NCBI GenBank assembly: GCA_004793585.1
Contig: SRZB01000004.1
Span: forward strand, 62,001-126,000
DNA length: 64,000 nt
Direction of reading: 5' to 3'
From: Hominisplanchenecus murintestinalis
GTDB lineage: Bacteria; Bacillota; Clostridia; Lachnospirales; Lachnospiraceae
In this document: positions 1 to 8,994 of the stretch, piece by piece
How the letters are laid out: each line of letters starts with the position of its first letter
Position numbering within the stretch: position 1 is the first letter of the stretch
Notes under the pieces: generated by a model
Database searches by the model: none
The model's input: the letters and a program-made list of their open reading frames with translations, nothing else
Told to the model about the DNA's origin: nothing
Made by a program: the position numbers and the translations under genes

Positions 1-786
1 TTGGGGATGGGTGCAACGTATCTGGATCCTAAAAGCTCACAGATAGGAAAAAAAGAGAGTATTGCCGATACTGCCAGGGTACTTGGAAGGATGTTTGAGG
101 GTATTGAGTACCGGGGATATGGGCAGGAAATCGTAGAAGAATTGGCAGAACATGCCGGAGTCCCGGTATGGAATGGGCTTACGAACGAGTATCATCCGAC
201 ACAGATGCTGGCTGATTTGCTGACAATCCGGGAGCATTTTGGGGAGCTGAAAGGAAAGAAGTTGGTTTATATGGGCGACGCCCGTTACAATATGGGAAAT
301 TCCCTGATGATTGCCTGTGCGAAAATGGGGATGCATTTTACGGCGTGTACGACGAAAAAATATTTTCCGGATGCGGAGCTGGTGAAGCTTTGTGAGGAGT
401 ATGCTGAGGTTTCCGGCGGGAGTGTGACGCTGACAGAAGACGTGATGGAGGGCACGAAAGGCGCTGATGTAATCTATACGGATGTGTGGGTGTCTATGGG
501 AGAACCGGACGAGATTTGGGAAGAGCGTATCCGGGAGCTTACGCCGTATAAAGTGACAGCCGATGTGATGAAAAATGCGGGCGAGCAGTCTATTTTCCTG
601 CACTGCCTTCCGGCTTTCCATGATTTAAAGACTCAGATTGGAAGGGAAATGGGAGAACGTTTCCGGCTTGAAGATATGGAAGTTACAGATGAAGTGTTTG
701 AGTCGGTACAGTCAAAAGTGTTTGACGAAGCAGAAAACAGGATGCATACAATTAAGGCAGTGATGCTTGCTACTTTAGGAGAGTAG
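1..786 (+). CDS. argF: Ornithine carbamoyltransferase, 5' end cut by window edge
   Basis: Transfers carbamoyl from carbamoyl phosphate to ornithine to make citrulline in arginine metabolism, in the cytosol. The frame is open from base 1, and the visible 261 residues correspond to the last three quarters of a family that is usually about 330 residues. The carbamoyl-phosphate STRTR motif therefore lies outside the window. Visible signatures are HPTQ followed by a leucine-rich helix near residue 65, and HCLPAFHD near residue 200, the ornithine-side loop. Only one base separates its stop from the next start, so it probably heads a transcript into the following small gene and birA. The biosynthetic form (argF) and the catabolic form (arcB) cannot be told apart by sequence alone. 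No deiminase or carbamate kinase gene is visible downstream, which mildly favours argF. Confidence 0.9.
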   Translation: MGMGATYLDPKSSQIGKKESIADTARVLGRMFEGIEYRGYGQEIVEELAEHAGVPVWNGLTNEYHPTQMLADLLTIREHFGELKGKKLVYMGDARYNMGNSLMIACAKMGMHFTACTTKKYFPDAELVKLCEEYAEVSGGSVTLTEDVMEGTKGADVIYTDVWVSMGEPDEIWEERIRELTPYKVTADVMKNAGEQSIFLHCLPAFHDLKTQIGREMGERFRLEDMEVTDEVFESVQSKVFDEAENRMHTIKAVMLATLGE

Positions 787-787
787 G

Positions 788-1072
788 ATGGATAGGAAAA
801 AGGCCGGGGCAGTGCTGAATCTGGAACTTTTGGGCGGCATTGCAGGTTTGGTTTTAATCATATGTTCCGTAGCGGCATGTTTGGATATCGATAATATGCA
901 GGGATTTTTTGTTCTGATATCGGGTCTGGGCGTACTCGTCAATGGAATCCTGGCAGGATTGAAGCTGTTGAGGAAAAAATATATTTTGGGTACAATCTTA
1001 GTGTTTTTTGCAGCTGCACTGTTTGTTCTGTTTGTATTGCAGCTGTTGACAGCAGAAAGGCTTTTAGGATGA
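788..1072 (+). CDS. Small three-helix membrane protein
   Basis: Unrecognised 94-residue protein. After a short basic start (MDRKKAG) there are three hydrophobic stretches, at roughly residues 13-32, 38-60 and 66-88, separated by short polar turns with RKK in the second. This predicts a three-pass inner-membrane protein with no signal peptide or catalytic motif. It starts one base after the carbamoyltransferase stop, and its own stop overlaps the birA start by four bases (ATGA). It is therefore translationally coupled between two metabolic genes. No function can be assigned. Confidence 0.75.
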   Translation: MDRKKAGAVLNLELLGGIAGLVLIICSVAACLDIDNMQGFFVLISGLGVLVNGILAGLKLLRKKYILGTILVFFAAALFVLFVLQLLTAERLLG

Positions 1073-2049
1073 AGAGCGAGATTTTACATATTTTAAGAAG
1101 TCAGGATGGATATGTGTCAGGGCAGGAGCTGTGTGAAAGGTTTGGCGTTTCGCGGACAGCGGTATGGAAAACCATTAACCAGCTAAAAGAAGAAGGATAT
1201 GAAATTGAAGCGGTTCCAAACAAGGGATACCATATCACGGCGTGTCCGGATGTGGTATCGGCGGAAGAGGTAAAAAGCCTTCTGGAGACGCGCTGGGCGG
1301 GGCAGAATATTGCCCACTTTGCTGCTGTTGATTCGACCAATAATAAGGCAAAGAGAATGGCGGAAGAGGGAGCGCCTCACGGCACTTTGGTGATTGCAGA
1401 TGAGCAGACCGGAGGACGGGGAAGGCGTGGCAGGAGCTGGAACACGATTCCCGGGGCGGCTATTGCCATGACTCTGGTGATACGGCCTGAACTGCCGCCG
1501 GAACGGGCATCTATGGTTACGCTTCTGATGGGAATGGCGGTGGCTTCCGGATGCCGGGAGCTTTTGGGACTTCCTGTAGGGATTAAATGGCCGAATGACG
1601 CGGTGCTTGACGGAAAGAAAATCTGCGGCATTCTGACAGAAATGAGTATGGAGATGGATGCAATTAATTATCTGGTTATTGGAACCGGAATCAATGTAAA
1701 TATGGATGAGTTTCCGGAAGAAATCAGCCAGGTAGCTACGTCTCTCTCTATTCATGCAGGGCATACCGTGAACCGGGCAGAAGTTATCTGCCGGTGCATG
1801 AAGTATTTTGAACAGTATTATGAGGCATTTGCGGCAGCAGGAAATTTGTCAGGACTGAAGAACATCTACAATGAGATGCTGGTGAACCGGGATGCCGAAG
1901 TGCGGGTGCTGGAGCCGGGGAATGAGTATACGGGGATTTCCAGGGGAATCAATGACTTGGGCGAACTGCTTGTAGAGAGGGAAGACCGTTCTGTAACGGC
2001 GGTTTTTGCCGGGGAAGTGTCTGTGCGCGGTGTCTATGGATATACATAA
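1069..2049 (+). CDS. birA: Biotin--[acetyl-CoA carboxylase] ligase / biotin operon repressor
   Basis: Activates biotin with ATP to biotinyl-AMP and attaches it to the carrier lysine of acetyl-CoA carboxylase or similar enzymes. Group II architecture of 326 residues: an N-terminal winged helix (about 1-60, containing the SRTAVWK recognition helix), a central ligase domain with the biotinyl-AMP loop GGRGRRGRSW near residue 120 and the GIKWPNDA motif near residue 170, then a small SH3-like C-terminal domain. The DNA-binding domain means it can also act as a biotin-responsive repressor. It overlaps the preceding membrane-protein gene by four bases and is followed after about 10 bases by the next gene. 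Confidence 0.95.
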   Translation: MKSEILHILRSQDGYVSGQELCERFGVSRTAVWKTINQLKEEGYEIEAVPNKGYHITACPDVVSAEEVKSLLETRWAGQNIAHFAAVDSTNNKAKRMAEEGAPHGTLVIADEQTGGRGRRGRSWNTIPGAAIAMTLVIRPELPPERASMVTLLMGMAVASGCRELLGLPVGIKWPNDAVLDGKKICGILTEMSMEMDAINYLVIGTGINVNMDEFPEEISQVATSLSIHAGHTVNRAEVICRCMKYFEQYYEAFAAAGNLSGLKNIYNEMLVNRDAEVRVLEPGNEYTGISRGINDLGELLVEREDRSVTAVFAGEVSVRGVYGYT

Positions 2050-2059
2050 GGAGAGGAAT

Positions 2060-2392
2060 ATGGAACCAGAAAAGACGGTGCTGTGCGCAGCCAGCGCCTA
2101 TGAGGAAAAGTTTTATCTTAACAGCCGATTTGAGTCGCTTCCGGCAGGCGTACAGGATGAACTGAAAATCCTGTGCGTGCTGTACACCAATGATGTGGGC
2201 GGTATTTTGGTGCTGGAGTTTGATAAGGACGGAACACTGTGTTTTCGTACGGAGGCGGCAGAAAATGATTTTGGTTATGACGAGATTGGCAGTGTGCTGA
2301 AAATCAGGCAGATACAGAGAGAGAAAGCGGAACTTTTAGAAGCGCTGGAGATGTATTATAAAGTGTTTCAAACTGCCGGGACAGGTGTGTAA
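2060..2392 (+). CDS. Small conserved Lachnospiraceae protein (DUF6145-like)
   Basis: 110-residue soluble protein. The start is the ATG at 2060, preceded by AAGGAGAGG. An upstream in-frame start at 2006 would overlap birA and has no ribosome site. The protein is acidic, has no transmembrane segment, and contains a hydrophobic beta-like core (GGILVLEFDKDG) followed by a C-terminal helix rich in Glu and Lys. It resembles a short family of unknown function that I recall beside dus in Lachnospiraceae. That family assignment is from memory and is not proved here. It sits between birA and dusB in a tight co-directional run. Confidence 0.75.
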   Translation: MEPEKTVLCAASAYEEKFYLNSRFESLPAGVQDELKILCVLYTNDVGGILVLEFDKDGTLCFRTEAAENDFGYDEIGSVLKIRQIQREKAELLEALEMYYKVFQTAGTGV

Positions 2393-2411
2393 GCATTTTA
2401 GGGAGGTCAGG

Positions 2412-3374
2412 ATGAGCCTGGAAATAGGGAATGTGGAAATTGAGAGTCCATGTATACTGGCGCCGATGGCAGGGGTAACTGACCTGCCATTTCGTTTGCT
2501 CTGCCGGGAGCAGGGGGCGGGCCTGCTGAGCATGGAGATGGTGAGCGCGAAAGCGGTTTCTTTTCATAATAAAAATACGGAAGCGTTAATGGAAATTGCA
2601 GAAGGGGAAAACCCTATCGCCTTGCAGCTCTTTGGGTCAGATCCGCATATTATGGCAGAGACAGCTAGGGAGATAGAAGAACGTCCTTTTGATATATTAG
2701 ACATCAATATGGGGTGTCCAGTGCCGAAAGTGGTGAACAATGGAGAAGGCTCGGCGCTTATGAAAGAGCCGGAAAAGGTAGAAGCGATTGTTTCCGGTGT
2801 GGTGAAGGCAGTCAGTAAGCCGGTGACAGTTAAAATCCGGAAAGGGTTTGACGAAAACCATATTAACGCAGTGGAAATAGCCAAAATCATTGAAAGCGCA
2901 GGCGCGGCGGCAATTGCCGTACACGGACGCACCCGGGAGCAGTATTATTCCGGCGAAGCGGACTGGGAGATTATTCGCCGGGTAAAAGAGGCAGTTTCCA
3001 TTCCGGTGATAGGGAATGGAGACGTCACATCGCCGTTCCGGGCAAAGCAGATATTGGAGGAAACCGGGTGTGACGGAGTGATGATTGGCAGGGCAGCCCG
3101 GGGGAATCCCTGGATTTTTGGGGAAACGGCAGAGTATTTGAAAACGGGGGTAGTACCTGCGCGTCCAAGCCGTCAGGAAGTAAAAGAAATGATTCTGCGC
3201 CACTGTGAGCTGCAGCTCCGTTATAAAGGTGAGTATACAGGCATCCGTGAGATGCGCAAGCATGTGGCGTGGTATACGGCGGGATACCCGCATTCGGCGA
3301 AGTTGAGGGGACGCGTCAATGAGATTGAGAGCATGGATGCGCTGAAAGCGCTTTTAGAAGAAAGCTTTGGGTGA
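2412..3374 (+). CDS. dusB: tRNA-dihydrouridine synthase
   Basis: FMN-dependent reductase that reduces specific uridines in the tRNA D-loop using NAD(P)H. The start chosen is the ATG at 2412, eight bases after GGGAGG. It gives 320 residues, the usual Dus length. An N-terminal TIM barrel carries the FMN-binding start APMAGVTDLPFR, the catalytic cysteine in the INMGCPVPK motif near residue 100, VHGRTREQYYSG, GNGDV and the phosphate loop IGRAARGNPW. A C-terminal helical tRNA-binding domain follows, ending in HSAKLRGRVN. It overlaps the next gene by four bases. The family member (DusB) is the usual one in Firmicutes. Confidence 0.93.
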   Translation: MSLEIGNVEIESPCILAPMAGVTDLPFRLLCREQGAGLLSMEMVSAKAVSFHNKNTEALMEIAEGENPIALQLFGSDPHIMAETAREIEERPFDILDINMGCPVPKVVNNGEGSALMKEPEKVEAIVSGVVKAVSKPVTVKIRKGFDENHINAVEIAKIIESAGAAAIAVHGRTREQYYSGEADWEIIRRVKEAVSIPVIGNGDVTSPFRAKQILEETGCDGVMIGRAARGNPWIFGETAEYLKTGVVPARPSRQEVKEMILRHCELQLRYKGEYTGIREMRKHVAWYTAGYPHSAKLRGRVNEIESMDALKALLEESFG

Positions 3375-5053
3375 AAATGATGGACGGGCGGAATTTCAGA
3401 GTACGGTATCATGGGATAAAAATTTCAACGCTGGAAGATTTTGCGAGGCTTCGGGGCGGCAGCCGCCAAAGTATGAAAGACGTATGTTTTGTACGGGCTG
3501 TGGGCACGTATCCCGGATTGGCAGAGGACATTGAGAAAATGGACAATCTGCTGACAGGGCAGATGAATGCGGGGATATGCAGGTATATCAGGATAAACGT
3601 ACTGCCGATGCCTTCCGGGAGCGAAGAGATTTCTGCGTATGCGGGCTGCTATGATAAGTGGGTGAAAACCGGAAAAAAGCGGATGGATATGGCAGAGGGA
3701 AATGAAGAATTCCGGCAGGCGGCGGGGCAGGCATTAACAGAAGCGCTGGCGCTGTTTCGAAAAGCGGCGCCAAATGCGACGTCTACGATTGAGCGGAATT
3801 TTGCAGTGAAGCTTTTATACTGGTTTGATAAAATCTGTGCAGGGCTGGCCGGACAGTGGAGGTTAGAGGCATCTATAAAAATTGTGCTTCCCAATATATC
3901 GAAAATGCAGGAATATTTATTCAGCTATTTCCTGACGCAGTTAGGAATAGATGTACTGCTTTTGCAGTGCAGTGTAGATATTGAGGAGAAACTGGAACGT
4001 CTGAACTTGTCAGAACAGCTGGAACTGGGCATGATATGCAGGTTTACGATTCCAGAGTATCATGTGCCAGGAGACAGCTTTAGAGATGCTGCTGACGCCG
4101 GGGATGGGCGGGAGACAGGAAAGGTACGGACTGGAAATTCAAGAGTGTCGGCAGCGTATAGACAGGACGTAAGAACATCCAGTGGTTCAGAAGTGTCACA
4201 GATAGAATCAGGCAGCAGTACAGTGCAGGCATATGAAGAAAATGGAGCAATTCGGGAGTCACGCCCGGTGGTTCGCCTGCCGGAACGCAGGAGAAAAAGC
4301 AGGGAATCTGGTATTTTGGGCAGCGGGCGGTTACAGGAGCCCGGCGCCCAGACAGGAGCATCAGGAGGCGGAAAGCAGGAGGGGGCGGCTGATAGCAGAG
4401 GTATGGAAGCGCCGCCATTTTCCGGGAACTCCCGCCCCGTTGGCAGTATTGTACGTGATTCCCGTCCGGGCGTTTTACGGCGGGAGCTGGAGTTTGAAGA
4501 GCTGGCTCTTCTTGCGTCTTCCGTCGTAATGATTGTGATTCATGACCAGAGAGGAGAAATCGCAGGGACAGGTTCAGGAATCATGGTTGGGAAAGATGGG
4601 TACATTTTGACGAATAATCATGTAGCAAGCGGCGGGGTATTTTATGATATCCGGATTGAGGAAGATGACCAGGTTTATACGACGGATGAACTGATTAAAT
4701 ATAATCCCGTGCTGGATCTTGCACTCCTGCGCATTCAGCGCAGACTTAAGCCGATTCCGGTTTATGGGGGTGAGAAGCACCTTGTGCGGGGGCAGAAAGT
4801 GGTGGCAATTGGCAGTCCTCTGGGACTGTTTAACTCGGTGTCTGATGGAATTATATCCGGATTCCGCAGCGTGGACGGAGTGGATATGATTCAGTTTACG
4901 GCGCCTATCTCCCACGGAAGTTCCGGCGGCGCGGTGCTGAATATGTATGGAGAGATTATTGGAATCAGCACGGCAGGGATAGACAGGGGGCAAAATATAA
5001 ATCTTGCGGTAGGGTATGAAAATATCCGGCAGTTTATTAGAGGATTCGTGTGA
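3371..5053 (+). CDS. Trypsin-like (HtrA-type) serine protease with unusual N-terminal region
   Basis: 560 residues from a GTG start that overlaps the dusB stop; ATG codons at 3377 and 3380 are alternatives. The C-terminal third is a trypsin/HtrA fold: TGSGIMVGKDGYILTNNHV with catalytic His417, LDLALL with Asp449, and SHGSSGGAV with Ser518. There is no PDZ domain, signal peptide or membrane helix, so it appears cytosolic. Residues 1 to about 230 form a separate domain containing YWFDKICAGLAGQW and a hydrophobic FSYFLTQLGIDVLLLQ segment. This faintly recalls the YceG-like domain of tellurium-resistance clusters, as an impression only. A low-complexity Ser/Arg/Gly linker joins the halves. Protease identity is firm; substrate and role are unknown. 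Confidence 0.82.
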   Translation: MKMMDGRNFRVRYHGIKISTLEDFARLRGGSRQSMKDVCFVRAVGTYPGLAEDIEKMDNLLTGQMNAGICRYIRINVLPMPSGSEEISAYAGCYDKWVKTGKKRMDMAEGNEEFRQAAGQALTEALALFRKAAPNATSTIERNFAVKLLYWFDKICAGLAGQWRLEASIKIVLPNISKMQEYLFSYFLTQLGIDVLLLQCSVDIEEKLERLNLSEQLELGMICRFTIPEYHVPGDSFRDAADAGDGRETGKVRTGNSRVSAAYRQDVRTSSGSEVSQIESGSSTVQAYEENGAIRESRPVVRLPERRRKSRESGILGSGRLQEPGAQTGASGGGKQEGAADSRGMEAPPFSGNSRPVGSIVRDSRPGVLRRELEFEELALLASSVVMIVIHDQRGEIAGTGSGIMVGKDGYILTNNHVASGGVFYDIRIEEDDQVYTTDELIKYNPVLDLALLRIQRRLKPIPVYGGEKHLVRGQKVVAIGSPLGLFNSVSDGIISGFRSVDGVDMIQFTAPISHGSSGGAVLNMYGEIIGISTAGIDRGQNINLAVGYENIRQFIRGFV

Positions 5054-5076
5054 GGAAAGAGAGAAACAAAGTACGC

Positions 5077-5105
5077 TTGTAAATATGAAACAATTCCTTT
5101 ATAAT
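5077..5105 (+). promoter_or_regulatory. Sigma-A-type promoter for guaA
   Basis: TTGTAA (5077-5082), a 17-base spacer and a consensus TATAAT (5100-5105), about 60 bases before the guaA start. The leader between promoter and start shows no purine-riboswitch core. Confidence 0.65.
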
Positions 5106-5167
5106 AGGGGATAGCCGATTAGGAAAAGAAACATGTACATATTTTGAGAAAAACAGGAGGAAAGAAC

Positions 5168-6715
5168 TTGAAGAACGAAGTTGTTATCGTGCTGGACTTT
5201 GGCGGGCAGTATAACCAATTAGTTGCCAGACGGGTGAGGGAGTGTAATGTCTACTGTGAGATTTACTCTTATAAAACAGACATCGAAAAAATTAAAGCTA
5301 TGAACCCGAAGGGCATTATTTTGACCGGGGGCCCTAACAGCTGCTATGAGGCGGATTCTCCAACATATTCAAAAGAATTGTTTGAGCTGGGAGTTCCGGT
5401 TCTGGGACTGTGCTATGGCGCGCAGCTGATGATGCATGTTTTGGGAGGAAAAGTAGAACGTGCTGCTGTACGTGAGTACGGAAAAACGGAAGTGCTGGTT
5501 GATAAGCAGGATTCAAAAGTATTTGAAAATATATCGCCGAAAACAATTTGCTGGATGAGCCATTTTGACTATATTTCTAAAACAGCACCTGGCTTTACGA
5601 TTTCTGCCCATACAGCAGACTGCCCTGTGGCAGCGGCGGAGAAGCCAGAGGAAAAGCTGTATGCCATCCAGTTTCATCCAGAGGTGCTTCACACGGTAGA
5701 AGGCAAGGAGATGCTTCACAACTTTGTATATAATGTGTGCGGATGTGCCGGGGATTGGAAAATGGATTCTTTTGTAGAAAGTTCAATCAAAGAAATCCGC
5801 AAAAAGGTTGGAAACGGGAGAGTGCTCTGTGCGCTGTCTGGCGGTGTGGATTCTTCTGTAGCTGCGGTATTGCTTTCCAAAGCCGTAGGCGAGCAGTTAA
5901 CCTGCGTATTTGTAGACCACGGGCTTTTACGTAAGAATGAGGGGGATGAGGTAGAAGCAGTATTTGGACCGGAAGGCGAATACAAATTGAACTTTATCCG
6001 TGCGAATGTGCAGGAGAGGTTCTATGAAAAGCTTGCCGGGGTAACAGAGCCTGAGAAAAAACGGAAAATCATAGGTGAAGAGTTTATCCGTGTATTTGAG
6101 GAAGAGGCAAAAAAAATCGGCGCTGTAGAATTTCTCGTACAGGGAACGATCTATCCGGATGTGGTAGAAAGCGGCCTGGGGGGAGAGTCTGCCGTCATTA
6201 AATCCCACCATAACGTAGGAGGCCTGCCGGATTATGTAGATTTCAAAGAAATTATAGAACCGTTGCGTGATTTGTTCAAAGACGAAGTACGTAAAGTAGG
6301 TTTGGAACTGGGAATCCCGGAACACCTGGTATTTCGCCAGCCATTTCCGGGACCGGGGCTCGGTATCCGTATCATCGGAGAAGTAACAGCAGAGAAAGTC
6401 AGAATCGTTCAGGATGCGGATGCAATATACCGTGAAGAAATCGCAAATGCAGGATTAGATAAGAGCATCGGGCAGTATTTTGCAGCACTTACCAATATGC
6501 GCTCCGTCGGGGTCATGGGTGATGAGAGAACCTATGATTATGCCATTGCACTGAGAGCAGTAAATACCGTTGACTTTATGACAGCAGAAGCAGCGGAAGT
6601 TTCCTGGGAAGTGTTGAAAAAAGTCACCAGCAGGATTATCAATGAAGTAAGTCATGTCAATCGAGTGATGTATGATGTGACTAGTAAGCCGCCGGGGACG
6701 ATTGAGTTCGAGTGA
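5168..6715 (+). CDS. guaA: GMP synthase (glutamine-hydrolysing)
   Basis: Converts XMP to GMP using ATP and glutamine, the last step of guanine nucleotide synthesis. The start is a TTG at 5168 because AGGAGG lies seven bases before it; the upstream TTG at 5144 has no ribosome site. The 515 residues fit the family. A class-I glutamine amidotransferase domain (about 1-190) has the nucleophile in LGLCYGAQ and the FHPEV motif. The ATP pyrophosphatase domain has the PP-loop ALSGGVDSS near residue 222. The C-terminal dimerisation domain ends in [10 protein letters not shown]. The 3' end of guaA is a known integration hotspot, and the backbone stops here. Confidence 0.97.
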   Translation: MKNEVVIVLDFGGQYNQLVARRVRECNVYCEIYSYKTDIEKIKAMNPKGIILTGGPNSCYEADSPTYSKELFELGVPVLGLCYGAQLMMHVLGGKVERAAVREYGKTEVLVDKQDSKVFENISPKTICWMSHFDYISKTAPGFTISAHTADCPVAAAEKPEEKLYAIQFHPEVLHTVEGKEMLHNFVYNVCGCAGDWKMDSFVESSIKEIRKKVGNGRVLCALSGGVDSSVAAVLLSKAVGEQLTCVFVDHGLLRKNEGDEVEAVFGPEGEYKLNFIRANVQERFYEKLAGVTEPEKKRKIIGEEFIRVFEEEAKKIGAVEFLVQGTIYPDVVESGLGGESAVIKSHHNVGGLPDYVDFKEIIEPLRDLFKDEVRKVGLELGIPEHLVFRQPFPGPGLGIRIIGEVTAEKVRIVQDADAIYREEIANAGLDKSIGQYFAALTNMRSVGVMGDERTYDYAIALRAVNTVDFMTAEAAEVSWEVLKKVTSRIINEVSHVNRVMYDVTSKPPGTIEFE

Positions 6716-6831
6716 TGGAATGGGCTTTAGAAAGCTAGTGTTTGTGCGGGTTGCAAACAAATTTGTTTAGGTACTGGCAACGATTTGGCAACATTTTTCA
6801 CATCACGCAATAAATAATTACATCAATGGCA

Positions 6832-6888
6832 TAAAAAACCTTGCTGATTTTCAGATATGAAAACTGAATATCGGCAAGGTCTTTTTAT
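6832..6888. terminator. Bidirectional terminator between guaA and the element regulator
   Basis: Long imperfect hairpin: CCTTGCTGATTTTCAG pairs with CTGAATATCGGCAAGG around a short A-rich loop, with A-runs on the left and T-runs on the right. It can therefore end both guaA (plus) and the convergent regulator gene (minus). Confidence 0.75.
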
Positions 6889-6890
6889 GC

Positions 6891-7451
6891 TCATTTCTGC
6901 TTTTTCTTTTTCGCTGTTTTCTTTTCTTCTTTCTCGATTTTCTGAAATTCCTCCATAAGCATATTGCTGACCGTTTGTGAGGGGACTTTCGCCCAATGCT
7001 TTGAGGTGTCCAATTCCGGGTACTTGTACCGCCACTGGTCGTATTCCTCTCTGCTTATCTCGCCCCGTTCCAGTTTGGCGGCTTGCTCCTGCCATGCGTG
7101 GAACATATCGAACATGGACGTATAAGTGGAGTAGTCGGACTTATCAAGGCGCAGGCAGATTTCCCCGTCAATCTCCCCGATTTTCAGTCCGTACATATCT
7201 TCCAACGCAAAGAGCGTGTGCATAAGCCCTATATAGGTATCAATATCCGGCACGGTAAGGGCGTGGGTGCTTATATCAAAGATATTCGCCATTTCTTTTA
7301 CAAGGTCGTGCTTTGGTGTCCTCGCTTCGGTTTCATACTGTGCCATGCGGACATCAGAGGTCTTTCCGAGAAAGCCGAGGATTTCGCCTAACTGTTTCTG
7401 TGTCATGCCCTTTCGGTTGCGGAAAAAGCGGATACGTTTGCCGATTGCCAT
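6891..7451 (-). CDS. Xre-family regulator of an integrative element
   Basis: 186 residues. The N-terminal helix-turn-helix (about 3-60) has the Xre pattern GKRIRFFRNRKGMTQKQLGEILG, followed by AQYETEARTP. The middle is an uncharacterised acidic helical domain, and the C-terminus is a lysine-rich tail (EKEEKKTAKKKKQK). AACGGAGG lies nine bases before the ATG. It is divergent from the excisionase/integrase pair and faces a TTAA-rich intergenic region. By analogy with other integrative elements it probably represses excision genes. Confidence 0.82.
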   Translation of the reverse strand: MAIGKRIRFFRNRKGMTQKQLGEILGFLGKTSDVRMAQYETEARTPKHDLVKEMANIFDISTHALTVPDIDTYIGLMHTLFALEDMYGLKIGEIDGEICLRLDKSDYSTYTSMFDMFHAWQEQAAKLERGEISREEYDQWRYKYPELDTSKHWAKVPSQTVSNMLMEEFQKIEKEEKKTAKKKKQK

Positions 7452-7609
7452 AATAAACCTCCGTTATTGTGAAGTGGGGGAAAGTCATGCCAGCTCGATT
7501 ACGCTTCGCTTTATCTCGCTGTGGCGGTGCGCCATATACGCCTGTCAGAAAGCAGTTCAGCGTGTGCAAGCACCCGCCGCCTTGTTTTCCGTCAGCCCTG
7601 CATGACTGT

Positions 7610-7764
7610 ACTTAAACAAATCTGTTGAAGTCAGTATAACATGGTGCAATAGAAATAGCAAGAATAACTTAAATAAAAAAAGTTAAGATTTTCTTGAAAG
7701 CCACTTGACTTAACGGAATTTATTTAGTATCATCTTAACAAGACTTAAACAAAAACAGTTAAAT
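7610..7764. promoter_or_regulatory. Array of TTAA-core sites over the excisionase promoter
   Basis: Seven sites of the form ACTTAAA/C or its complement lie at 7610, 7667, 7681, 7708, 7733, 7743 and 7757. They overlap a likely plus-strand promoter, TTGACT (7705-7710), a 17-base spacer and TATCAT (7728-7733). This 335-base gap contains no gene. The array is a candidate operator for the Xre regulator, or a set of integrase arm sites. Confidence 0.5.
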
Positions 7765-7786
7765 ATTGAAAGGAGAGGGTATCTGA

Positions 7787-7966
7787 ATGACAGAAAAATC
7801 GTTTATGACAGTGGAGGAAGTGGCAGCGGAACTGCGTGTGTCAAAGTCGAAAGCCTATCAGATTGTAAGGGAACTGAACGCAGAAATGCAGAAACAGGGC
7901 TATCTGACGGTGGCAGGACGTGTGAACGCTACATTTTTTCATAAAAAGGTATGTTACAGCGAATAG
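7787..7966 (+). CDS. Excisionase-like DNA-binding peptide
   Basis: 59 residues, preceded by AAAGGAGAGGG. The N-terminal half is a winged-helix/MerR-like fold (FMTVEEVAAELRVSKSKAYQIVRELNAEM), the usual signature of excisionases and helix-turn-helix domains beside tyrosine integrases. The C-terminal half (TVAGRVNATFFHKKV) matches the wing seen in these small proteins. It lies 15 bases before the integrase start and is co-directional, as expected of an Xis-Int pair that excises the element. Confidence 0.8.
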   Translation: MTEKSFMTVEEVAAELRVSKSKAYQIVRELNAEMQKQGYLTVAGRVNATFFHKKVCYSE

Positions 7967-7981
7967 AAGGGAGATGATGAA

Positions 7982-8971
7982 ATGGCTGTATACAAGGACA
8001 ACGCTACGGGGACGTGGCGGGTTATCTACCGCTTTACCAACTGGAAAGGAGAGAGGAAACAGACACAAAAGAGGGGCTTTGCAACCAAAAGGGAAGCGCA
8101 GGCGTGGGAGCATGAAGCCATGCTCAAACAGGGCGCAAAACTGGATATGACGTTTGGTAGTTTCTTTGAAGTGTATGAAGCCGACAAGAAACAGCGTGTC
8201 AAGGAGAGCACTTGGGAGTCCAAAAGCCATGTGATACGGACTAAGATTTTACCGTGCTTTGAAAACCGCAAAATCGCAGAGATTGAAGCAAAGGACGTGA
8301 TTGCGTGGCAGAATGAGTTGATGGCATACCGGGACGAGAAAGGCAAGCCCTATTCCGCAGATTATTTGAGGACAATTCATGCACAACTGACGGCGATATT
8401 CAACCATGCGGTAAACTTTTATAATCTCTCCTACAACCCTGCAAGGCGGGCGGGGACGATTGGAAGCGAAGCCGTCAAGGAAATGGACTTTTGGACGAAA
8501 GAGGAATATCTGAAATTCTCCGAAGCCATGATGGATAAGCCCCGTTCCTATTATGCGTTTGAAATGCTCTACTGGTGTGGTATGCGTTCCGGCGAATTAC
8601 TTGCGCTCACGCCGGCTGATATTGACTTCGAGAAACAGACAGTCACAATCAGCAAGACTTTCCACCGTTCCAAAGGGCGGGACATTATCACAAGCCCTAA
8701 AACGAAAAAGAGCAACCGCACAATCAAAATGCCGCCTTTTCTCTGTGAGGAAATGCAGGAGTACATCAAAATGCTTTATGACATTAAGCCGGACGAGCGT
8801 TTATTTACGGTCACAAAATCCTATCTCAATCACGAAATGGAGAGAGGGGCGAAACAGGCGGGCGTTAAGAAAATCCGTGTCCACGATATTCGCCACCCGT
8901 ATGTCAAGCCCACGACAAAAAAATTACAACTTTTTTTGAGGATTTCCGGGCAGCCGCATAGCTGCCCGTAG
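7982..8971 (+). pseudogene. Tyrosine integrase, truncated after the HxxR motif
   Basis: Site-specific recombinase of the Tn916/phage integrase type. Present are the N-terminal arm-binding domain (MAVYKDNATGTWRVIYRF), a SAM-like core-binding domain (about 60-170) and part of the catalytic domain with the first Arg in WCGMRSGELLAL and the HDIRH box near residue 305. After HDIRH, the usual SHAS and the catalytic Tyr segment are missing. Instead the frame runs into unrelated sequence (PYVKPTTKK) and stops at 8971. About 80 C-terminal residues are lost, so the enzyme should be inactive. The break is where the serine-recombinase element begins. Confidence 0.85.
8947..8968. terminator. Perfect hairpin downstream of the first recombinase
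   Basis: CGGGCAGC, a six-base loop, then GCTGCCCG, in the 100 bases between the truncated integrase and the recombinase stop. It may be a terminator for the minus-strand recombinase operon or part of the element end; no long T-run follows. Confidence 0.4.
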
Positions 8972-8994
8972 CTACTTAATACGGTATTCATGGC

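Noticed and set aside
5054..5167. Purine riboswitch before guaA
   Set aside because: The leader is short and lacks the conserved core and stem arrangement of the purine aptamer. Only a promoter is visible.
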